The notes below the pieces were generated by a model. It did no database searches, had not been told where the DNA came from, and saw nothing but the letters and a program-made list of their open reading frames with translations. The position numbers and the translations under genes are program-made. From Bolinopsis microptera (lineage: Eukaryota > Ctenophora > Tentaculata > Lobata > Bolinopsidae), in the NCBI RefSeq assembly GCF_026151205.1, contig NC_087072.1:6184084-6248083 (forward strand): 64,000 nt of DNA, in the 5' to 3' direction. Shown here in pieces: positions 58,301-64,000 of this stretch (position 1 is its first letter; each line of letters begins with the position of its first letter).

Positions 58301-60553
58301 AGAAGTTCCAGCTCTCTGCCATCAACAATCCTAGTATAGAGATAGAGTGTGGTGGTGTTGTCAAGAGCACTAACAAGATTAAAAACGCTAAGAAGAACCC
58401 TAATTTTGATACCAGTTCTCTCTTCTTCGATGTGGTAAGAATTTGAAAACAGCTCGCTGTTCAGTTTCACATTATATACCGAGTTTCCAATAGAACTTAT
58501 CTTTTTTTGTACTCTCTCATCAAACTTAGTATGTTATCTGGAACCTCTCCTCTAGTACCTACCGATAGAGGAACTGTACATGCCGCCTCTGAACATCAGA
58601 CTACTGGATCACCGAACCTTTGGTCTGAAACCACTTGTTGGTACCCACACCATTCAGAGTCTCAAGGATTACAGACGCGACCCTGTGGCTCAATACCAAG
58701 CTATACGAGACAAAATGCTCATTGATGGTATGAAATGCATATTATTCGTGATAGACATTTTATAATTTTCTTGAATTTGTAATATTTTTATTATTAGTTC
58801 AAATCAACAGTTCATTTATCATATGGTGGGTTTTCTAAACTTCTTTAATTGTACACAAAATGTTTCAGGGTTTGGAGGTACAGATTCGGAATATGAAATG
58901 GAACGAGGAAGAGAATCTCCAGATGGTGGTTTCTCCAACGCTTCTACATATAAATCCTTACTTGATTCTGCTTCCAAAACTTTTAAAGGTACGGGCATTT
59001 ATTTAATTAATTTCGTAATTCTGAACCCTGTCACCCTGACTAAAATTGTTCGACAGTTGTGAAAATGGTTGTAACATATTACCTTATTCACTTCGATCTG
59101 ATTGATTTTGTTGACAAGGTGCGTCAGACACAGTTAAAGGAGGAACCGGCACTTCAACCGGGACCAGAAAGTCAGTGTACTCCTGGTTCAGCAACGGAGA
59201 CGGGGAGAGTGACGAGGACTCGGACTCCGCCTGGGAACCTCCCTTCTTTGGGGATGACGAGGAGGACCAGTTGGTGGATGATCTGGACTGGTGGAGCAAG
59301 TACTACGCTTCTATTGGCGACGAGAACTTAGGTATATTGGTTTGCTTCTTTGGCTGTTCTTTTCGTAATGTTCTCATGATTGAGTTGTTGTAGATGTAGA
59401 TTGTAGATGTATATGTAGATTGAGTTTTTGTAGAATGTAGATGGGGCTTAATTCACTTAATTTTAACCTCTACCTTATCGGACCTTATTTGGACGGACAT
59501 TACTTGAACGCTGGAGGCCCTAGCGTTCATCTTTATGTCCGTTCAAATAAAGTCCGTTCAATTAATGTCCGTCCAAGTTAAAGTCCGTTGAAATTTTTTC
59601 AAAAATTTTTCCATTTCGAACTTTTTGTCCAGAATGTGACAACTATGAGAACTTTATTGTGCCGTAAGTTAACGACGGAAAGGTTCTCCTTGGTCTGCCG
59701 GAGGCACAGAAAACTCTACTAGTATATGATGTCTTCAAGGGTCACTTGGCGGAAAAAGTCAACGAAATTATGATTTATGGCACTCAGCCTCTAGGTATTA
59801 CGGTAAATCGTGTTGCCAAGGACATTGTCCGACGTTGTTATAGTTCATTTTAGTATTACTGAGGGGAGGTAACGAAACAGTGCTAGGAAAGCTCCACGTG
59901 ATGTTAAGGTTAACCTAAAGTTGTCTAAGATAAAAACCACTTCACGCCGAATGGCCAATGAAAGTTAACACTGAAATGCAGGACCGGGGTAGTTTGATAA
60001 AAAAGGTTTCCATAAAGCTAGAAATCACTGATGCTTGTGTAAGCATGGACTATTTCATGCACGAAAACCCATTTGATGAAGATGATATGTGATATTAGAC
60101 ACTGATCATGTACACATATTTTAACATTTTTACTGCTTAATGACTGATCTTCTTACTTACTGTATAAAAAATGGATTTAAAAATCATTTGCTGAAATTAA
60201 AAAAACGTCAAAAAATTGGAAAAAAATTCGGATTTTTGATGGTTTTGAATGCCTTCTAGCGTTCATATTAATGTCCGTTCATAATTATGTCCGTTCATGT
60301 AATGTCCGTCCAAATAAGGTCCGATAAGGTATTTACTAGCTGATGGTTTTATATTTCTATGATTAAAAACTAAATTTGCCAATATTTCCCAGGAAGAGTT
60401 TATAATGAGAAAGGGTACGAATCAATGGAATATTTCGAAGAGTTGGAGCTACGATTTGGAAACTTCAAAGATCTTGCAGAATCCTACCCCATTTGGCACG
60501 GCAAGCACGACGAATTGCAGCCAGAACTTGATAGAGCTGTCGGGCACTTCAAG
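43347..60553 (+). CDS. Type-I ferlin (dysferlin/myoferlin class), 3' end outside window
   Basis: Tail-anchored multi-C2 protein for calcium-dependent vesicle fusion and membrane repair. Exons: 43347-43373, 44875-45180, 45363-45451, 45567-45815, 45993-46194, 46430-46574, 46777-47019, 49201-49417, 49593-49776, 49983-50202, 50401-50609, 50803-50985, 52591-52701, 53104-53256, 53420-53569, 53749-53909, 54040-54254, 54565-54695, 54898-55159, 55359-55618, 55903-56049, 57817-57921, 58273-58434, 58556-58727, 58869-58988, 59119-59331, 60393-60553. All phases agree; 1599 codons. Domains: C2A about 60-160, C2B about 243-360 (FQIRVFVHEARNLFG), C2C about 405-520, FerB about 554-700 (YRTFVGFLEGCMINPVDGPI), DysF about 896-1065 (W-rich: GWLWDDDWFIKPQ, GWEWNDSWQVDL), C2D about 1152-1290 (YQLRAYLYQARDL), C2E about 1320-1450 (WGVRNMKKFQLSAINNPSIE), then DWWSKYYASIGDENL. 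DysF marks type I. C2F, C2G and the anchor, about 400 residues, are missing at the right. The first exon (MYYTPDMIK) is the least sure. Confidence 0.92.
46592..46700. promoter_or_regulatory. Array of eight CACGTG (E-box) motifs
   Basis: Perfect CACGTG hexamers start at 46592, 46604, 46616, 46629, 46648, 46660, 46673 and 46695. Most are embedded in a degenerate 12-bp tandem unit (ACACGTGCTCTA). The array starts 17 bp after a ferlin splice donor. CACGTG is the core site of bHLH (MYC/USF/CLOCK-type) factors, so it may be a bHLH-responsive enhancer or just a chance tandem repeat. Confidence 0.7.
47930..48425 (+). mobile_element. LINE 3' end (post-RT Cys/His segment and 3' UTR)
   Basis: The frame at 47972-48199 has EETVSHFLGQCPAIAQIRGQ, the pattern found near the C-terminus of many LINE ORF2 proteins (E..H....C...R). 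After the stop, about 220 bases of C-rich 3' UTR-like sequence lead to AAAAAAA at 48425. 5'-truncated copy in a ferlin intron. Confidence 0.6.
48430..48834 (+). pseudogene. FLYWCH-type zinc-finger fragment, frameshifted
   Basis: One frame from 48435 reads YFRKKDKDSALTSAWRCCKH then KLPTKCPCVCY, with the W-R-C core of FLYWCH domains. It then meets a stop. A second frame continues with KTHNHEADIAAPKRREVIKF and LPTMDFLARVVQRSR, the HNH and helical part that follows FLYWCH in MULE-related and host FLYWCH proteins. The frame break means it is probably dead, unless an unrecognised intron joins the two. Confidence 0.6.
51095..52510. mobile_element. Composite of nested inverted-repeat elements in a ferlin intron
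   Basis: A 699-bp imperfect inverted repeat spans 51485-52183 (ends GCTGAGATCTCACTAATTAT; inner arms include CCCAGAACTGTTTACATTGG). Next to it, 52312-52500 is a smaller inverted repeat with arms GTTATACGCGAATCTAACTGC and its complement. Its centre carries three copies of CTCGGCTKCGCCTCGTG. The motif GTGCGATTAYAAACTAATT recurs near 51113, 51165 and 52265. The whole sits between ferlin exons 50803-50985 and 52591-52701. No coding capacity. Confidence 0.75.
52914..52986 (+). pseudogene. tRNA-like sequence in a ferlin intron
   Basis: 73 nt, exactly tRNA length. The acceptor GGGTCAG pairs with TTGTCCC with one mismatch. The D arm GCTCAATTGGTAGAGC is perfect, and the T stem CTGGG/CCCAG is perfect. 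The T loop ATCATTC and the anticodon loop CGCGAAA (G in place of U33; anticodon position reads CGA) are off consensus, and box B is degraded. Likely a tRNA pseudogene or tRNA-derived SINE. Confidence 0.6.
54481..54560. repeat. 40-bp tandem duplication ending at a ferlin splice acceptor
   Basis: The unit TATCCAGTATCATTACCTAA plus TATGGTCATCAYGTGCCCTA occurs twice, the second ending directly before the TCAG acceptor of exon 54565-54695. It duplicates the presumptive branchpoint region (TACCTAATA) and creates a second near-acceptor (TATATCCAG). Confidence 0.85.
55165..55270. repeat. Second copy of the GGAATAGGAACCGACCGAAT repeat
   Basis: Resembles the right end of the element at 37732-38516, in inverted orientation (GGAATAGGAACCGACCGAAT followed by ATTCGGCTGAATC and more CCGGA motifs). 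It starts 10 bp inside the ferlin intron after exon 54898-55159. Confidence 0.6.
56320..57312 (-). CDS. Class A-type GPCR, intronless, nested antisense in a ferlin intron
   Basis: 330-aa seven-transmembrane receptor; ligand unknown. The N-terminus has two N-x-S/T sites. TM1 has SSLIGNTTILIAS with the conserved GN. TM2 has NIAVCDLLITIIS with the conserved Asp. TM3 ends LTANKLFTLNHP where DRY is expected, so both the Asp and Arg are replaced. TM6 has CISVLPKAIYHI. TM7 ends TICNFYIYYLT, with NFxxY in place of NPxxY. The loss of DRY and change of NPxxY suggest unusual coupling or a lineage-specific family. The gene is complete, without introns, and lies entirely between ferlin exons 55903-56049 and 57817-57921 on the other strand. 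Confidence 0.85.
   Translation of the reverse strand: MNPNGNSTFGIKIENDNERFAWAGYFIFVLLSSLIGNTTILIASIKYRAIKLHKLIIVIIQNIAVCDLLITIISSVLPRLISLIANGWILGRWYSYIQAYTDYYFFVVSGLLICALTANKLFTLNHPVRAGLMKPRHAHFGCAAIWGTAIIVPILIFIFEKGDVNFGYHTYSYDFARGSSTWKWLEPVMGVIFLLTPNILVVITSILLMRYLVKARKLAKRSSNNPQRWQGFLAITLTAAVYCISVLPKAIYHIIFESRENTTFSRVGQSCSYFNTICNFYIYYLTITSFRRFVRSLHCCQFISNALSQARSVEMDPRQNTNGEIQGTAL
59473..60329 (+). mobile_element. Pogo-like DNA transposon relic with TA duplication
   Basis: The TIRs CCTTATCGGACCTTATTTGG plus ACGGACATTAC at both ends are flanked by TA. Subterminal copies of GTCCGTTCA cluster inside each end. The interior keeps decayed transposase: LPEAQKTLLVYDVFKGHLAE at about 59695, then QPLGITVNRVAKDIVRRC, matching the DDE domain of pogo/Jerky-type proteins around the second Asp, and a C-terminal tail ending NPFDEDDM near 60090. 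The 5' half and the third acidic residue region are deleted. It lies in the ferlin intron 59332-60392. Confidence 0.8.
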
Positions 60554-60949
60554 GTTTGTTTGATGATCTGTAATACATAAAAATATTCAACATATTTTGC
60601 ATATTTTGTGAAACATGCTAAGCTGGACGTGCCTGGCATCTGAGCTAATCAACTGCTAACGGTTATCCTGTTATTGTTTTCACTTTTCAACATGAACCCA
60701 ACTATGGGCCATTCGCCCCATTGTCGAATTTCATGGTTTTCTGGTCAATTTTTTCGTAATATTGATCCAGATAAACACTCATACTTCATCCTTGAACCTA
60801 TTGTATAATCAACAATAGACCAACTTTGGTGTGTGCAGAATTGACACATTTACTTTTGATCTTGGTATTTGGCAAAGAATGCAAACAAGCCTGTCTATAC
60901 CCATATATATACCAGTTCTGTTTTAGAATTATCAATTAGGGGTCGTTCA

Positions 60950-61290
60950 CACTTCACATATTACGTAATCAGCCGAGGGGGGGGGGAGGTTCCAAATGCT
61001 TACGGAGGGGGGGGGGGGGGTCTGGTCTCAATCTTTCAGTTATAATCTATACGTCTTTCATATTATTAAGTCAAATCCCGGGTCCCGGCAAAAAAGGTTT
61101 TGGTGTATGTCCCCTTAATGTAGCATGAAACGTAGAGAAAGGTGTTTTCTAGGAAAAAAGTCAAGGGGGGGGGGGGGGGGGGGGGGGAGGGTCAGGCCAT
61201 GATTACGTAATATTTCTGTCAGGAGGGGGGGGGGGGGTAGTCAGGCCATGGTTACGTAATATTTCTGTCAGGAGGGGGGGGGGTTCTCAA
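60950..61290. repeat. G-run-rich repeats with TTACGTAAT units
   Basis: Several G homopolymers (up to 23) alternate with a repeated unit TCAGGCCATGRTTACGTAAT plus ATTTCTGTCAGGA, present in tandem at 61191-61272, with a related inverted TTACGTAATC near 60961. It resembles the ends of DNA elements with TTACGTAA-type termini and poly-G. No coding. Confidence 0.65.
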
Positions 61291-61433
61291 AGTTAAATTT
61301 TAAACATTTAAATGATACGCTTTTTTCTTTGTAGTAAAATCGGTGATAATGATACTTTCATATTACAGCATACCAACATGTTGCACTACTTTTGTGTTGT
61401 TGATATCATATCCCCTTGTTTTCTTAACTCTTA

Positions 61434-63071
61434 TCATTGTTCAACTATCCTACACACGTCACCACGCTGTTTTAGTTCGTCTATAATTTTATCAGTATAT
61501 TTACAAGAGTTCGTTGGGTAATTATACAAGATCACTGTCGAGTATACTCTGGCTCTGGAGATTTGAATGTAAAGGTTCGGAATAAGGTGAGGGTCTGGAT
61601 ACTCTATTTTACTGCAATCAGGTAGATTAACTATTGCGGAAAATCTCATGATAGAGATAACAGCTGGCCACTCTGCTGACGCAACCTCCGCTGTGCGACA
61701 CATCTTTATTTTGTCGTCTGTTGTATCCCAACTCCTTTTTACACTCATAACAGTACGTACTGCACACTCTTGTCTTTTCTCACCAAGAATGTTAGCGACA
61801 GTGAGAATTATTGCGATATCTTTGTTTTTAAGACAACTACCAGATCCTCTCAGCTTCTTCAGCTCTCTGATCAGAATATCTTTAAATGAAGCTGCCTCAC
61901 CATCTCCCACCAGGTAGATGACTGGTTTTGCACCACGAAGAAAATGGCTTTTAGCTTGTAGTGGCCAATTTACAGATCCAGTTGCATAACATATTTTCTC
62001 GAAGTGTTTTCTGATTACGGACAACACGGTAGAAATCTCGAATGTGTTTCGCAGATTGATTGATAGTTCTAATCTTGAGTTAACAAAATATGTTTTAAAT
62101 TTGTCCATATTTTTCGATATCGTACTCATATTATAAATACCGGGGAACTTTCGATCAAGCATTTCCATATATGATTGTGCTTCATCACTAAATATCCAGA
62201 CACTAGTATCGCTTTTATCACTGTTCATCACGATGGGTAGTAGTCCCTTTGATATAATATAATTATCTTGGAAGTTAGGTATAGGATCATTGTAGATATT
62301 GTCGACAAGAAACTGATAGTCGTCAACAAAAACACTATCAAAACTCGTTACAAAGCTGTCGATACTTTTAGATAAGCATCTCCTGGTGACTAGAAGTACA
62401 ATTTTACTGGTACAGTCAAACATTTGGTGTGACAATGATCTGTTTGCTTCGTTAAACTGATCAGTAATATCACCCTGTGTCGTTCCGTAATCATACACTA
62501 TCATCTTACATGCTATGTCGTGTCTGATGTTGTTAAGTAATTTCATATGTTGAACTGTCATTAGAGAGTTATGAAATGCCACTACCATTAAAAGAATCCT
62601 CTTCTCAGGTGGTGTGTTGAGAGCCAGGTCTATTATTTTTCCTAACATTGCAATGGATTTTCCTGCTCCTGCAGGGCCCTCCACCCACAGGAATCTCTCG
62701 TTACTATTAAACACATCTAACTGGTGTTTTGTTAGACAGCTTATCTTTAGATGGTGTTTAAAAATATCCGGTGCAACGACCATTTCGGGATTTTCTGGAT
62801 ATTTCTTTTCTTTTCCTTTCCTCTTCTTTTGGCACGCATTCTGCTTTCCTTCATTTATTAATTTTCGTGTAACCAATGCTCTTTTGAGTTTCTTATTTGT
62901 ATCAATGATGCAATAAGACAAGCTACAAATACTTAATTCCCATTTATTTTGTTGGTTGATACACCACAGTCCAAGAAGACAACAACACAATTTATCTCTC
63001 ACAGTTTTCACAACTGTTCCAGTTACTGTTAGCGAAGAAAATGTTTCACAGCAGCTGATAATATATTTCAA
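61434..63071 (-). CDS. P-loop NTPase, SF1 helicase / Schlafen-like DUF2075 type
   Basis: 545-aa, single-exon frame. Residues 1-120 are a poorly conserved, Lys-rich N-terminus (KKRKGKEKK, possible nuclear signal). From about 110: LTKHQLDVF, then a Walker A, WVEGPAGAGKSIAMLGKIID. A Walker B-like VFVDDYQFLVD sits near 255, WIFSDEAQSYM follows as a motif III-like segment, and the C-terminal LYIQISRARVYSTVILYNYP has the motif VI Arg pattern. This is the layout of UvrD/Schlafen/DUF2075-like ATPases, some of which act in nucleic-acid surveillance. Exact substrate unknown. The gene lies downstream of the last visible ferlin exon, antisense; if ferlin continues to the right it is another nested gene. 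Confidence 0.7.
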   Translation of the reverse strand: MKYIISCCETFSSLTVTGTVVKTVRDKLCCCLLGLWCINQQNKWELSICSLSYCIIDTNKKLKRALVTRKLINEGKQNACQKKRKGKEKKYPENPEMVVAPDIFKHHLKISCLTKHQLDVFNSNERFLWVEGPAGAGKSIAMLGKIIDLALNTPPEKRILLMVVAFHNSLMTVQHMKLLNNIRHDIACKMIVYDYGTTQGDITDQFNEANRSLSHQMFDCTSKIVLLVTRRCLSKSIDSFVTSFDSVFVDDYQFLVDNIYNDPIPNFQDNYIISKGLLPIVMNSDKSDTSVWIFSDEAQSYMEMLDRKFPGIYNMSTISKNMDKFKTYFVNSRLELSINLRNTFEISTVLSVIRKHFEKICYATGSVNWPLQAKSHFLRGAKPVIYLVGDGEAASFKDILIRELKKLRGSGSCLKNKDIAIILTVANILGEKRQECAVRTVMSVKRSWDTTDDKIKMCRTAEVASAEWPAVISIMRFSAIVNLPDCSKIEYPDPHLIPNLYIQISRARVYSTVILYNYPTNSCKYTDKIIDELKQRGDVCRIVEQ

Positions 63072-63412
63072 GTGATTGATTGGGAACTGGGTTTTACTAC
63101 CCCAGTTAATGTTTACTAAAATAGATATTGAACAGCAATTTAATAAGATAAAAATCGTACCAGCGTACTTTAAAATCTGTATGATTCATGAAATTAAAAG
63201 TAGCTATGACCATTAAGAGTTAAATATATTGTTTATATTCCCCATCATGGACTAGTGGCTCAACAAAACTGCGTCGGAAATTAAAGCTCAGCTAAAGCCT
63301 GAAGACTATTCAGTCTTGTATAGAAAATAACTACAGCTACCAATATGTCCCTCACAAACATGGTCCAAAACATATCAAAACAGCACACGAAACACACACT
63401 CAAAAAAAGTTG
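63072..63412. other. Flank of the helicase-like gene
   Basis: No coding exon supported. It should contain the 5' region of the minus-strand gene at 61434-63071. The 3' end of the LINE ORF1 frame is at its right. Confidence 0.4.
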
Positions 63413-64000
63413 TCAACCGTTGCTCTCATTGGCACAATAAATTTGCCCGTCCTTTATGTAAAACTTTTTGGTCGGTTCTGCAAGTGCCCGCTTCTTCATG
63501 TCCTGTACCAGATCTTTCCGGAGCTTCCTCTGTTCGACAGACCGATCAGGGCTCAAGAAAACTGTCTTAAACTTCTCACTCTGCCGCAGGTTCCTGGCAT
63601 TCCTCAGAATCTGATTAATGATGAGCGAGTTTGAGGTGATAACTTTAACTGGTCGCGTTGAGTCAACCGTTTTCTTTTTTCCTATTCTCTGAGCCTCTAC
63701 TTTTGGCTTTATGCCAATAGTTTCCAGAACTTCACTGACTTGAGATTCGAGCTTCTCTTCTTTTTCCTCAGGCAGACCGAAGATAAGAAGGTTCCTGCTG
63801 CGGTCCTCCTCTGCAACAATAGTCTTGACTACAGACGTCAATGCTTCCGGGCTGATTACTGGAGACTGTGCTGGCAAACTTTGAACGACTGAGCTGTAAG
63901 ATTGGAACTCCGCTTTCACTGAATCAGCAACTGAACTTGACACAGTTTTCTTCATCGCTTCAAGTTGCTCAGTCTTGCAAGCTGATAGCTCGGTCTGAAC
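63413..64000 (-). CDS. LINE ORF1 protein, partial at window edge
   Basis: C-terminal about 195 residues of a LINE ORF1 protein of the same family as 24290-25042. It has a coiled-coil tail at the edge (ELSACKTEQLEAMKKTVSSS), RNLLIFGLPEEKEEK, RIGKKK, RPVKV, and NARNLR followed by VFLSPDRSVEQRKLRKDL. The Met at 63955 is internal: the frame is open to the window edge. Moderate divergence from the other copy shows old or multiple lineages. Confidence 0.8.
   Translation of the reverse strand, partial: VQTELSACKTEQLEAMKKTVSSSVADSVKAEFQSYSSVVQSLPAQSPVISPEALTSVVKTIVAEEDRSRNLLIFGLPEEKEEKLESQVSEVLETIGIKPKVEAQRIGKKKTVDSTRPVKVITSNSLIINQILRNARNLRQSEKFKTVFLSPDRSVEQRKLRKDLVQDMKKRALAEPTKKFYIKDGQIYCANESNG

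Overview
This is eukaryotic, animal-type DNA. The genes have many short exons joined by GT..AG introns, and the products are metazoan: a polycystin-1-like PKD/REJ receptor, a type-I ferlin with DysF, two rhodopsin-like GPCRs, the Arp2/3 subunit ARPC1 and an SLC35F-type carrier. Intergenic and intronic DNA is AT-rich and full of degenerate transposons (LINE, Penelope-like, pogo-like, Gypsy-type LTR, many MITEs), so this is an invertebrate nuclear genome. The repeated nesting of whole genes inside introns would suit a ctenophore or another early-branching animal, but the species cannot be fixed from the sequence alone.

Layout. From 22.86 kb to beyond the left edge, the minus strand carries the N-terminal part of a polycystin-1-like gene. 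I could assemble 19 exons with consistent splice phases, 1802 codons in all. Its introns host other genes: ARPC1 on the plus strand (18.08-19.34 kb), a secreted coiled-coil plus discoidin-like protein on the minus strand (11.2-12.1 kb), and, in one 8.2 kb intron, a GPCR (5.4-6.4 kb) and a 3 kb palindrome whose arms each carry an almost identical coiled-coil gene, transcribed outward. From 23 to 29 kb is a transposon graveyard. An SLC35F1/F2-like gene on the minus strand follows (29.4-31.8 kb, five exons, 411 aa). From 32 to 43 kb come a broken gene that may be Ig-like, a Penelope-like element fragment, a 15-bp minisatellite, TIR elements and a nearly perfect 94-nt hairpin. From 43.35 kb to 60.55 kb and beyond runs a type-I ferlin (dysferlin/myoferlin class) on the plus strand. 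I placed 27 phase-consistent exons, 1599 codons; its last C2 domains and membrane anchor lie outside the window. One ferlin intron hosts an antisense, intronless GPCR. A P-loop/SF1 helicase-like gene (61.4-63.1 kb, minus) and a LINE ORF1 that runs off the right edge complete the window.

The genes do not form an operon or a pathway. What links them is architecture: two large membrane-protein genes act as hosts for compact, mostly intronless genes and for mobile elements. The least ordinary features are the twin-gene palindrome, the degree of nesting, an array of eight CACGTG motifs just inside a ferlin intron, a branchpoint-like repeat next to a splice acceptor, and an inverted-repeat-flanked minisatellite. 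Exon models are hand-built from splice signals, reading frame and family resemblance; no alignment was run.
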